The position numbers were made by a program, and so were the translations under genes. This document shows positions 50,734 through 59,157 of a stretch of 64,000 nucleotides of DNA, in pieces. Source of the DNA: Candidatus Nanosynbacter featherlites (GTDB lineage: Bacteria; Patescibacteriota; Saccharimonadia; Saccharimonadales; Saccharimonadaceae); the NCBI RefSeq assembly GCF_005697565.1, contig NZ_CP040004.1:186001-250000 (forward strand). The letters run 5' to 3'. Each line of letters starts with the position of its first letter. Position 1 is the first letter of the stretch. The notes under the pieces were generated by a model. That model made no database searches and had not been told where the DNA came from. It worked only from the letters and a program-made list of their open reading frames with translations.

Positions 50734-52012
50734 TACCATTTCCAATGTGCCAGCCGGAACGATTCGTAAGCATCGGCCGGTCTATCAGGTGGCGTTATAT
50801 GTCAGCCTGTTGTTGCTATTGGGTTTGGTGGTGATGTATGCGTTGGGGCCGCAACGAGCCAATGTCATGAATTTTGCATATGGCACGAACTATGGTGATA
50901 TGTTCTTCTTTAATAAGCAGCTTATTTCCGTGGTGATTTCCTTTGCGGCGTTTGCTGCTTGTGCCATTATTCCATATAAAATTTTCACTGAAAAATATGC
51001 AAATTGGTTGTTTGTTGGTGGCTTATTCTTCTGTTTCTTGCTGGTAGCGCTGGGCATGTTGGGTGTTTCGTTTGCGCAGGAAACCAATGGTGCATACCGC
51101 TGGTTCTATCTTGGCGGACTGGGAAGTTTTCAGCCGGCTGAATTATTAAAATTTGGTATTTTGGTGTTTATCGCTGGATTTTTGGGCAAACGTATGCGGC
51201 AGGGTAAGATCAATGACGTGGAAGAGACGCTCATCCCGCTTGGTATTACCGCAGCGATAGCTATGTTTATTGTGGTGGTGCTACAAAAAGACTTGGGAAC
51301 TGGTTTGGCACTGGTTGCCATCGTCCTGTCCATGCTGGTGGTTTCAGGCATGCGGTCAGATATTCTCTGGAAAATATTGGGTGTTTTACTGGCAGCAGGT
51401 GTCATGTTGATCCTCATCGCGCCGCACCGTCTGGAGCGCGTCATGACGTTCTTCCAGGGTGATCACTCGAGTGCATCATCCATGGACAGCAGCAGTAACA
51501 CCTATCACGTGCAGCAGGCGCGTATCGCCATCGGCTCGGGTGGCATCTTAGGCCTGGGTATTGGCAAGAGTGTGCAGGTGTCAGGCTATTTGCCCGAAGC
51601 CATCAACGACTCGATTTTTGCCATCATGGGTGAGACATTTGGTTTTGTCGGGCTACTGATCATTTTGGGGCTATTTACCGCATTGCTACTGGGCATCTTG
51701 CATATTTCCGCGCGCCTGCCTGATCCTGGGCTTCGCTTGGTGGCGGCTGGTGTGTTTGGCTGGGTTGCTTCTCATGTGATATTGAATGTGGCAGCCATGA
51801 CAGGGGTGGCGCCACTGACCGGTATTCCATTGCCGCTGCTGAGTTATGGTGGCACCAGTATGTTATTCATCGCTGCGGCCCTTGGATTAGTTTTTCAGCT
51901 GTCTTGCTATACATCACACAAGCCATTAACAGAAGGGAAGGATAGCCATGCGGATCTTAGCGGTCGGCGGCGGTTCGGGCGGACACGTTACGCCCGTGGT
52001 CGCCGTGTTTAA
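50726..52012 (+). CDS. ftsW: SEDS glycosyltransferase FtsW
   Basis: This 428-residue polytopic protein has about ten membrane segments. SEDS signatures: NGAYRWFYLGGLGSFQPAELLKFGILVF near 113-140, LQKDLGTGLAL near 187, and GVAPLTGIPLPLLSYGGTSMLF near 357. It polymerises septal glycan strands with FtsI. The start is a TTG at 50726 preceded by GGGAGGG; it lies within the end of mraY. The C-terminus extends 65 nt into murG in another frame. Confidence 0.93.
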   Translation: MRNTISNVPAGTIRKHRPVYQVALYVSLLLLLGLVVMYALGPQRANVMNFAYGTNYGDMFFFNKQLISVVISFAAFAACAIIPYKIFTEKYANWLFVGGLFFCFLLVALGMLGVSFAQETNGAYRWFYLGGLGSFQPAELLKFGILVFIAGFLGKRMRQGKINDVEETLIPLGITAAIAMFIVVVLQKDLGTGLALVAIVLSMLVVSGMRSDILWKILGVLLAAGVMLILIAPHRLERVMTFFQGDHSSASSMDSSSNTYHVQQARIAIGSGGILGLGIGKSVQVSGYLPEAINDSIFAIMGETFGFVGLLIILGLFTALLLGILHISARLPDPGLRLVAAGVFGWVASHVILNVAAMTGVAPLTGIPLPLLSYGGTSMLFIAAALGLVFQLSCYTSHKPLTEGKDSHADLSGRRRFGRTRYARGRRV

Positions 52013-53111
52013 GGAATTGAAGAACAGGGGCGAGCACGATTTACGATTTTGGTGCGACCGCAAGTTTGGGCCAACGGCAAAGAAGGTGGTTGCAGAATCT
52101 GGCTATGATATTCCAGTTTCATTCATCACCGCCGGTAAATTGCGTCGCTATCACGGTGAGAGCAAACTGCAGCATTTAGCGCCCTCAATCCTATTTCCTA
52201 ACCTGTGCGACTTGTGCAAGGTTATCATCGGCTTTGTGCAGAGCTTTTGTAAGCTGCTGGTGTGGCGCCCTGATGTCATCTTCATAAAAGGCGGCTACGT
52301 TTGTCTGCCGGTCGGTTACGCCGCACGACTACTGAGAATTCCATTGGTGCTGCATGACTCTGACGCTCATCCAGGGTTGACCAACAGGCTGCTGTCGCCA
52401 TTTGCTAAGCGCATTGGTACGGGTGCACCGCTCAAGTATTATCGCTACTCTCCTGAGATAGCAACATATGTTGGGGTGCCGATTTCAGATAAGTTCCGAC
52501 CATACACTGAAGCAGAAAAGCGGGAAATTAAGACACAGTTGGGCTTTGATCCATCACGACCCCTGGTTGTTATCACTGGTGGTGGCTTGGGTGCCGTGCG
52601 CATCAATAATGCAGTGGTGAAGAATCGTGATAGACTTCTGGAGGCTGCCTCGGTGTTTCTGATATCAGGTCAGCATCAATACAACGAGCTGAATAAAGCA
52701 TTGGACCGTCGTGATGGTTGGCGGCTGGAGTCATTTTTGCACGGACCGCAAATGGCGCAAGCATTAGCGGCTGCGGACGTAGTCGTAGCTCGAGCTGGGG
52801 CAACAACACTGTTAGAGTTGGCGGCGCTGGGTATGCCAACAGTTATCATCCCAAATGGCAGGCTGACAGCCGGCCACCAGCTGAAAAATGCTAAGGTTTA
52901 CCAAGACGCTCTGGCTGCCGTGATTGTGAACGAAGATCAACTAGACAAGAACCCTGATTTACTGGGCGACACACTAATTAAACTACTCAAATCTCCAAAG
53001 ATTCGCCATGATTTGGGTAATAATTTTCTCAAATTTGCCAAGCCGAATGCTGCTGGCGACATGGCTGAGATGATCCTGGAAGCTGCTCATAAACAGGGGA
53101 GGCGACAGTAG
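51948..53111 (+). CDS. murG: UDP-GlcNAc--lipid I GlcNAc transferase MurG
   Basis: This 387-residue GT28 enzyme converts lipid I to lipid II at the inner membrane face. The N-terminal loop MRILAVGGGSGGHVTPVVAV, the GGYVCLPVGYAARL segment near 106, VITGGGLGAVRINNAV near 208, and the donor-site VVARAGATTLLELAALGMPTVIIP near 276 are all present. The ATG at 51948 follows GGGAAGGA; this places its start 65 nt inside ftsW, an unusually long but reading-frame-consistent overlap. It abuts ftsQ. Confidence 0.95.
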   Translation: MRILAVGGGSGGHVTPVVAVFKELKNRGEHDLRFWCDRKFGPTAKKVVAESGYDIPVSFITAGKLRRYHGESKLQHLAPSILFPNLCDLCKVIIGFVQSFCKLLVWRPDVIFIKGGYVCLPVGYAARLLRIPLVLHDSDAHPGLTNRLLSPFAKRIGTGAPLKYYRYSPEIATYVGVPISDKFRPYTEAEKREIKTQLGFDPSRPLVVITGGGLGAVRINNAVVKNRDRLLEAASVFLISGQHQYNELNKALDRRDGWRLESFLHGPQMAQALAAADVVVARAGATTLLELAALGMPTVIIPNGRLTAGHQLKNAKVYQDALAAVIVNEDQLDKNPDLLGDTLIKLLKSPKIRHDLGNNFLKFAKPNAAGDMAEMILEAAHKQGRRQ

Positions 53112-54014
53112 ATGTCACTGCTTGGCAGGAAAAAAACAAAACAGCGGTCATCGGCCAACAATGGCCCGCGTCGAATGCGTGATGATATCATTAAAGAATC
53201 ATCCGCCTTCCAGCTCAATCGTACCATTAGTAGCTTTCGAAAGCAGCAAGACGAGGTTTCTGAGCGGTCCATCCATCATAAACGTCAGGATCTGCAGAAA
53301 GCCTTTTTGCAACGAATAGGCATGAGTTTGGCTGCTTTGGTGGTGCTGATATTACTGTCCTTCCAGCTGTCTCTAGTAATTTCTATACAAACGCCTGACA
53401 CAGCCAGTGGGCAGCAAGCTGCGACCTACAAGAAGATCTTAATTGACTATTATGCTTCGCGCCCTGCCGAGCGATTCAAGCCATTTCTTAACCAAGATGC
53501 ATTACATCAGTATTTCCTCTCTCACGTGCCAGAAGTAAAAACTGTACGCATAGAAACGTTTGGCGCCGGTATGGCAACTGCCAAGCTGACGTTTCGCCAG
53601 CCGCTTGCGCAGTGGTCTTCCGGTGAAAAGATGTACTTTGTTGATGAATCAGGCGTTACCTTTGAGCGTAATTATTTCGCACCACCAAAGTTGACTGTCA
53701 AAGACCAAAGTGGTGCGCCACTGTCTGGCGGGCAAGAGGTGGTTAACCAACGATTTTTGAGCTTTTTGGGACAAGCTGTTTCCCAATTTGCCAAAAATAA
53801 CCTGTCTGTTTCGGAGATTGTGCTGCCGCAAGATACTGTTCGCCAAGTACTGTTTTTGATTGAAGGTAAAGGCTATGCAGTTAAGATGACTGTCGACAGG
53901 GCAGCAGTGGCGCAGGTTGATCAGGCGGTTAAAGCTATGCGCTTTATCGATGAGAGGCGACTACGACCAGAATATCTTGATGTACGTGTAGATCAACGAG
54001 TGTTCTATAAGTAG
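53112..54014 (+). CDS. ftsQ: FtsQ/DivIB-type division protein
   Basis: This 300-residue bitopic protein has a long basic cytoplasmic N-terminus (1-70), one membrane segment (about 72-95), a POTRA-like segment (about 120-155, PEVKTVRIETFGAGMATAKLTF), and a C-terminal beta domain. Sequence similarity in the family is low; the call rests on topology and on its position after murG. It is the last gene of the dcw cluster here; no murC, ddl, ftsA or ftsZ follows. Confidence 0.82.
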   Translation: MSLLGRKKTKQRSSANNGPRRMRDDIIKESSAFQLNRTISSFRKQQDEVSERSIHHKRQDLQKAFLQRIGMSLAALVVLILLSFQLSLVISIQTPDTASGQQAATYKKILIDYYASRPAERFKPFLNQDALHQYFLSHVPEVKTVRIETFGAGMATAKLTFRQPLAQWSSGEKMYFVDESGVTFERNYFAPPKLTVKDQSGAPLSGGQEVVNQRFLSFLGQAVSQFAKNNLSVSEIVLPQDTVRQVLFLIEGKGYAVKMTVDRAAVAQVDQAVKAMRFIDERRLRPEYLDVRVDQRVFYK

Positions 54015-54118
54015 GGGATATAGGTTAGTGAAGTGGGGTATCACCCAGCCTGATGCTTTGTTCTCTTTTTGTTCTAAAATGAGAATGGCAAAAATATATA
54101 TTACAATATGCAAAAAAC

Positions 54119-54188
54119 AAAAAGTCAAATGTAGAGGAGTCTTAAAAAACAGAGCGGGGGAATAAAAAAGAAAAAAGTCAAATGTAGA
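54119..54188. repeat. 17-bp direct repeat, 53-bp period
   Basis: AAAAAGTCAAATGTAGA occurs at 54119-54135 and 54172-54188, both perfect. Only two copies exist, so it is not a CRISPR array. Confidence 0.8.
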
Positions 54189-54615
54189 TCGATCATTCAA
54201 GATATTGCAATGTGGAAAACTTATCATGAGATAATGTAGTAAATACTACGTTAGGTGCTTGTAGCTCTGCTGTATGGACTTTTCAGAAGCCATACAAGCA
54301 TGTGAGCATATACTTATATTTCAAGACACAGTGTATGATGAATAATGATAAGAACAAAAGTTACAATGTTCACGCAGTAGAAGATGATAGATTCCAAAGC
54401 CCCTACTATTTAGCTGGATATATCCTTATATATAGCTATATGTGTCATACTCATTTATCATACGTGGTTATCTCCTATACAGTTCGTAAAACATACATTG
54501 TGCGACATTAAGAATATTTCTCTTTTATGAATACACACTCATTGATTTTGATATGTTACAATTGGATTTTAGTTGCCTGTGCTGTTTGGTCGGTTAAAAA
54601 TTACTTAGCTTGCCC

Positions 54616-54639
54616 TTTGCCATATGTTTTGCCATATGT
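54616..54639. repeat. Perfect tandem 12-bp repeat
   Basis: TTTGCCATATGT is repeated head to tail at 54616-54627 and 54628-54639. Each copy contains the palindrome CATATG. Confidence 0.8.
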
Positions 54640-54894
54640 CTGTCGATCATTTTGTCTATATCGTGAATTTCTAGCTTCTGGATCTTGAGCCTTGAGGCTC
54701 CTTGTTTACCGAACCATAGCAATATGTCAGGATGTTATAGCTATGTGCTGGCGTATGGTATATGCTAATATTTTAAGTTCCCTTTTTGTTCTACTATCTT
54801 TCAGTAGCTAATGCATGTGAGGTTTGATGGAAGATGAGGTTGATATCGTGCCAGCTGGGCAGGGATCACTTCTCTACTGTCGTCTTAGATAAGG

Positions 54895-54930
54895 TTGCTG
54901 TTTTCGCTGGATGATATTATCATAAAAGTA
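54895..54930 (+). promoter_or_regulatory. Leaderless promoter of the gene at 54930
   Basis: TTGCTG (54895-54900), 17 nt, TATCAT (54918-54923), then 6 nt to the ATG at 54930. Confidence 0.6.
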
Positions 54931-55385
54931 TGAGAGTTATTTCACCTGACAACAGGGGCTTGCATGAAATATTGCCATCGGTAGATTTGTTTTTGGCGGG
55001 AGGTATTACCAATTGCCCAGACTGGCAGGCGGAGGCGCTAGCTCTATTGAGCAATCAAGATATAACAGTGGCTAACCCGCGTCGTAAGAGGGCGCTGGCT
55101 TTTCAAGGCAAAGGGGCGACGCACCAGATAGAGTGGGAGTATGAGTACCTCAAGCGGGCGCGAGTGGTGTTGTTTTGGTTTCCGAAGGAATCCCTCTGCC
55201 CTATCGCGCTGTTCGAGTTGGGCAAGGAGCTTGAGAGCGGATCACGTGTGGTGATTGGTGTGCATCCAGAATATTCGCGACGATTTGATGTCATCACGCA
55301 GGTTCGCTGCTATGATCCTGAGTTTCCAGTGTATGATAAGCTTGCTGATGTGGTGGTGGCGGCTCAGCTGGCGCTTAATTATTAG
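54930..55385 (+). CDS. Nucleoside 2-deoxyribosyltransferase-like protein
   Basis: This 151-residue protein matches the nucleoside deoxyribosyltransferase-like fold: VDLFLAGGITNCPDWQAEALALL near 17-39, ITVANPRRKRA near 45, and the end of the sheet with ARVVLFWFPKES and PIALFELGKELESG near 88-104, where the Glu of FELG is the usual active-site Glu. Such proteins exchange or hydrolyse the N-glycosidic bond of (deoxy)nucleosides. For a salvage-dependent epibiont that fits, by inference. Confidence 0.82.
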   Translation: MRVISPDNRGLHEILPSVDLFLAGGITNCPDWQAEALALLSNQDITVANPRRKRALAFQGKGATHQIEWEYEYLKRARVVLFWFPKESLCPIALFELGKELESGSRVVIGVHPEYSRRFDVITQVRCYDPEFPVYDKLADVVVAAQLALNY

Positions 55386-55472
55386 GGTGATTACTTGATA
55401 AATAGAGGGTGTCGTTTTAGAAGTCAGGCTATATTGTTATCTGAAGTGTGCTGTGGTATGTTTATAAGCGGA

Positions 55473-55513
55473 TTGGACAGTTAGCTTAGCTAATAATATC
55501 TAGGAAAATATCA
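55473..55513 (+). promoter_or_regulatory. Promoter with palindrome before the Excalibur gene
   Basis: TTGGAC (55473-55478), 15 nt, TAATAT (55494-55499). A perfect 13-bp palindrome, TTAGCT-T-AGCTAA (55481-55493), fills the spacer and could be an operator. AGGAAAA (55502-55508) precedes the ATG at 55514. Confidence 0.5.
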
Positions 55514-56467
55514 ATGGTTATAAAAAAGCTTGGACAAATACAACAAAAAGGGAGTAAGAATAAGGCCTCTAACAAGAAGCATAAGCGGGGATGGCTTATT
55601 TTTGGCGGAGTTGTCGTTACCCTTGCTGCTATAGGACATGTCAGCAACGTTATGGAGCAATCTCGTCTTGAGAAGGACAATATTCCTATCATTATTTCCA
55701 GTGTGGATGAAAACATTAATCTTGATTACCACACCGACAAGCGCGAAGTTTCTGCTAGAATATCAGGAGTCAGCTTACTTGCCAAGGTAAAGGTAGCTAA
55801 CGGCAAAACTAGCATACACGGGCATAAAAATTCGGCTGGTGACATTAAGTATGAAATCAAAGACATAAAAGAGGGCGACAGCGATATTTCTATATCCATC
55901 GTCGATGGCAAACGCCACGGTGATAAAACTATCAGGCTTCACCGCCAAACGAAAGCCGATTATGACAGACAAGAGCTAGAAAAAGCCCTCAAACGTGCTG
56001 AGGAATCGGTTGAAAAGGCCGAGCAGCAATCGAACGACGAGAATATCTCCCGCGCCAAGTCGGACGTAAATAAATTACCAGAGGATAAACGCGGTCAGCT
56101 CTCTGAACGTATTGCCAAGCTGGAAAAAGCCAAGCAAGAAGAAAAAGAGCGCGCCGAGAAAGCCAAGAGAGACGCTGAAGAAAAGAAAAAGCAAGAAGAG
56201 GCAGCGGCTGCCGCAGCTAAAGCTCGGCAGCAAGCGCGACCGCAGCCTGCACCTCGCCAAGTTGCCCCTGCTCCGCAACCAGCTCCAACAGCTTCTCCAC
56301 GTCCACGCCCAGCAGCACCTACACCCGCTCCCCCGGCAGAATTATATTTTAGCAGTTGTAAAGAGGCGCGTGCTGCCGGCTATAGTCATATGCACCGGGG
56401 CGAACCGGGGTATTCGCCTCATCTTGATAGAGACGGTGACGGCATAGCTTGCGATAAACATAGATAA
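55514..56467 (+). CDS. Membrane-anchored protein with C-terminal Excalibur domain
   Basis: This 317-residue protein has a basic N-terminus, one membrane segment (about 25-45), a beta-rich Ig-like region (about 55-145), a charged coiled coil (about 150-235), a Pro/Ala-rich linker (about 240-275), and a C-terminal Excalibur calcium-binding domain (about 278-317). The domain has the paired Cys (FSSCKEARAAG and GIACDKHR) and the DRDGDG calcium loop. The linker suits reach through or outside the cell wall. The protein may bind Ca2+ or act in host-surface contact; this is inference. Confidence 0.85.
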   Translation: MVIKKLGQIQQKGSKNKASNKKHKRGWLIFGGVVVTLAAIGHVSNVMEQSRLEKDNIPIIISSVDENINLDYHTDKREVSARISGVSLLAKVKVANGKTSIHGHKNSAGDIKYEIKDIKEGDSDISISIVDGKRHGDKTIRLHRQTKADYDRQELEKALKRAEESVEKAEQQSNDENISRAKSDVNKLPEDKRGQLSERIAKLEKAKQEEKERAEKAKRDAEEKKKQEEAAAAAAKARQQARPQPAPRQVAPAPQPAPTASPRPRPAAPTPAPPAELYFSSCKEARAAGYSHMHRGEPGYSPHLDRDGDGIACDKHR

Positions 56468-56477
56468 AAGTATCTGT

Positions 56478-59120
56478 TTAGGTAGCACTCTTCTTCCGTC
56501 TTCGCCGCCGCTTTTTTGGTGCGGTAGCTGAGTCGGATGTAGTGTTAGTGTTTGTGTTATTGCCGCGGATTTGGAGAACGACTTCATTATTGTTTGGAGC
56601 TGGTTGTGGTTGGGCTGGACGAGTGTTAGCAGTAGCAACAGGCTGCTGAGCTGGCTGTCTGGTGATTGGCTGAGCGGCAGGTCGAGGTGGCTGCTTCTGT
56701 GGCTGGGGTTGCGGCATGATGGCGGCATTGATTTCTTTTTCGACATCCTCCCTGCTCCGTGAGTACATGCGTCGTGAATGTTCAATGATGTGCAAGGTGT
56801 TATCAGCTTGGCTTGGCGGGAGCTCCAGGGTACGTGCGGAAAAGGCTGGGGTCTTCTCTCCCCCAATGACCATATTGATGACGAAGTTACGATTGTGCAT
56901 CTGTAAGAGGTCGACTGCTTCGAAATTCGGCTCAAATTGTTTGGCGAGGATCGGTGCGTCGTCGGCAGACACGCGGAATGAAATCATGGTGCCGACGTTA
57001 CCAAACACCGCGTCGCGCACGGTTTCATTCATCTGTGAGATGTACTGATTGGCGACGGTCAGGTTGAGGCCGTACTTGCGGGCTTCGGACAGGATGGTGG
57101 CAAATGAGTCGGTGGCAAAGTTCTGGAACTCGTCGACGTAAAGATAGAATGGGCGGCGGTCACGGATGTCGGGGATATCTGAGCGGCTCATGGCAGCCAG
57201 CTGAATTTTGGTGACTAGGAACGAGCCGAGGATGGCGGCGTTGTCTTCGCCGATCAGACCCTTGGATAGATTAACGATGAGGATTTTGCCTTCGTCCATG
57301 ATTTGGCGGATGTTGAAGGTGGACTTGGGCTGGCCGATGATGTTACGGATGATTGGGTTGGCGGTAAAGGCACCGACCTTGTTAAGGACTGGTGCGACAG
57401 CCTCGGCGACGAATTTGTCGTTCCAGCTGGCGAATTCGACGTTCCAGAATTGCAAGACCACAGTGTCGCGGCAATAGCCCAGCGTTTCTTTGCGGAAGTT
57501 TTTATCAGTTAGCATACGGGTGATGTCCAGCATGGTTGTCTCTGGCCGGTCGAGCAGTGCCAGGATGGTGTAGCGCAAAATGTACTCCAGCCGCGGCCCC
57601 CATGAATCGCCAAACATGCGTTTCAGGACGCCGATGACCTCTGATGAGATGTTGGTTTTTTGGTTCGGGTTGGTGACTTCCAGCGGATTGAACCCGAGCG
57701 GATAGGCGGTGTCGGCCGGGTTGAAATAGACGACGTCGTTCAGCCGTGAGCCGGGGATGAATTTCATGTTGTTGATGGCGAAGTCGCCGTGCGGGTCGAT
57801 GATGGCGTAGCCTTGATTGTGAAAGATGTCGCTGAGCGCGAATAATTCGAGCAACCCTGACTTACCTGCTCCTGTCTGGCCGATGATGTAGACGTGGCGC
57901 GAGCGGTCATAGCGCAGCATGCCGAACTGGTGGTTGATGCCGCGGAAATTGGTGACGCCAAAGGCGGAAATCTGGTCGTCGTTGGCGTCGCTACCGGTCA
58001 GGACGGGTAGCTTGGATGGCGGTTCGGCGGTTTTGGCGCTGGCCCAGACGATGTTCGGCGTCTCAACATTGGTGTGCGGCAAGTGGAAGACGGAGGCCAG
58101 CTCTTCAATGTTGAGGATGAAGCCTTCGCCAAAAAATGCACGGCGACGATACTTTTCCAAGAATTCTTTACCGTAAGCTGCTTTAATGGGTTTAAAGCCA
58201 TTCAGGTTTGTTGAGTTGAATTGTTTGAAAGTTCCCACCAATGCTTGCATGCGCAACTTGGCGTTGGTTTGGTTTTCTCCAAGATATGCCAGGCGTATTT
58301 TTACCTCATAGCCCAACTTGGTGGCTTTCTTCTCAGCCTCGGCAATGCGGGTTTTATTGCGTTCAGAAATTTCTGGACCTTTGCCGCCAGCCAATCCTTC
58401 CTCTGGTGGTCTCCATAAGGCTGCGAACAAGCCGCCGAGCCAGCGCATGCTACCGCCAACGCTTGGTAAGATGCTGGCAGAACCTTCGCGTAAGCGGGAG
58501 ATCCAATGGTCGGCTTCCACTTGCCATGAGTCTTCAATTGGTTTGGCTAACACCTGAATCCATAGCTCCTCACCGGTTGATTCTAGTTTTGCTAACGTCC
58601 CTGTGATGCCAGCCAGCGGGTCAACTTCAAAGGTTTGGAAGGTTTTGATTGGTAAAAATTCAGACGCCGTTAAAGTCATTTCTGTGGTGTAGGTTACCGA
58701 ATGATCACGTTCGTGCTCGGTATAATCTTCACTGGCCTGGTGGATTTGCACGGTTGGATATTGGGCGTAGATCTGCCCCTCGACGAAGCTTTGCAGGGAC
58801 CGCGGTGTCCAGACATAGAACCGAATTTGCCCATTGACCGAAGCCACTTCAAAGCTCAAATGTTCTTGCGCTCCCCTGCTCAGTTTGAGCTCGCGTTTAT
58901 CGCGCAAGATGCCGTGCAGGCTGGCGAATAATTGCTCGGCGGCAAGTTCTTTCTTGTCGTTGGTTTTTGGAATTTCCAAAATAAGCAAAACGTTGTCGCT
59001 TGAGATGAATTCATTAAGCTGTTGATAATTGCGCCACGTCAAAAAAGACAACAAAATGACCAGCGGTAACCAAACATACCACTGCATCAATAACGCTATA
59101 GTCCAGGAAAATATTTCCAT
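56478..59120 (-). CDS. TraG/VirD4-HerA-type membrane ATPase
   Basis: This 880-residue protein has N-terminal membrane segments (about 5-28), an N-terminal domain (about 40-370), and a FtsK/HerA-like ATPase domain with Walker A IIGQTGAGKSGLLELF near 420, the strand AIIDPHGDF near 447, and Walker B FYLYVDEFQNFATDSF near 660. The C-terminus (about 790-880) is a Pro/Gln-rich tail ending in KKRRRRRKK. It resembles type IV coupling proteins, but no relaxase or VirB4/B6 gene is in the window. A role in DNA transfer, natural transformation or type IV pilus/secretion at the epibiont-host interface is inference. It should be leaderless (GATAAT ends 8 nt before the start). Confidence 0.8.
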   Translation of the reverse strand: MEIFSWTIALLMQWYVWLPLVILLSFLTWRNYQQLNEFISSDNVLLILEIPKTNDKKELAAEQLFASLHGILRDKRELKLSRGAQEHLSFEVASVNGQIRFYVWTPRSLQSFVEGQIYAQYPTVQIHQASEDYTEHERDHSVTYTTEMTLTASEFLPIKTFQTFEVDPLAGITGTLAKLESTGEELWIQVLAKPIEDSWQVEADHWISRLREGSASILPSVGGSMRWLGGLFAALWRPPEEGLAGGKGPEISERNKTRIAEAEKKATKLGYEVKIRLAYLGENQTNAKLRMQALVGTFKQFNSTNLNGFKPIKAAYGKEFLEKYRRRAFFGEGFILNIEELASVFHLPHTNVETPNIVWASAKTAEPPSKLPVLTGSDANDDQISAFGVTNFRGINHQFGMLRYDRSRHVYIIGQTGAGKSGLLELFALSDIFHNQGYAIIDPHGDFAINNMKFIPGSRLNDVVYFNPADTAYPLGFNPLEVTNPNQKTNISSEVIGVLKRMFGDSWGPRLEYILRYTILALLDRPETTMLDITRMLTDKNFRKETLGYCRDTVVLQFWNVEFASWNDKFVAEAVAPVLNKVGAFTANPIIRNIIGQPKSTFNIRQIMDEGKILIVNLSKGLIGEDNAAILGSFLVTKIQLAAMSRSDIPDIRDRRPFYLYVDEFQNFATDSFATILSEARKYGLNLTVANQYISQMNETVRDAVFGNVGTMISFRVSADDAPILAKQFEPNFEAVDLLQMHNRNFVINMVIGGEKTPAFSARTLELPPSQADNTLHIIEHSRRMYSRSREDVEKEINAAIMPQPQPQKQPPRPAAQPITRQPAQQPVATANTRPAQPQPAPNNNEVVLQIRGNNTNTNTTSDSATAPKKRRRRRKKSAT

Positions 59121-59157
59121 GCTATTAAATTATCCCATATTTGATGTAACAATACAA
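59121..59157 (-). promoter_or_regulatory. Leaderless promoter of the TraG/HerA-type gene
   Basis: On the minus strand TTGTAT (complement of 59152-59157), 17 nt, GATAAT (complement of 59129-59134), then 8 nt to the start at 59120. The whole promoter fits in the 37-bp gap to the upstream gene. Confidence 0.65.

Larger units (their letters stand above)
54015..54929. other. Gene-free AT-rich region with repeats and hairpins
   Basis: These 915 bp are the largest gene-free stretch in the window. I see no credible coding frame and no signature of tmRNA, RNase P RNA, SRP RNA or tRNA. It holds a 17-bp direct repeat, a tandem 12-bp repeat, a hairpin TGTATGG/CCATACA (54271-54277 with 54290-54296, 12-nt loop), and a hairpin GAGCC-TTGA-GGCTC (54687-54700). 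It could contain an unknown ncRNA or be decayed sequence. Confidence 0.6.

Noticed and set aside
54119..54188. Possible CRISPR from the 17-bp repeat pair
   Set aside because: Only two short copies, no regular array and no cas genes in the window.
54302..54511. 69-codon plus-strand frame in the gene-free region
   Set aside because: No Shine-Dalgarno or leaderless -10 at the start, AT-driven composition rich in Tyr/Ile/Ser, and no recognisable feature.
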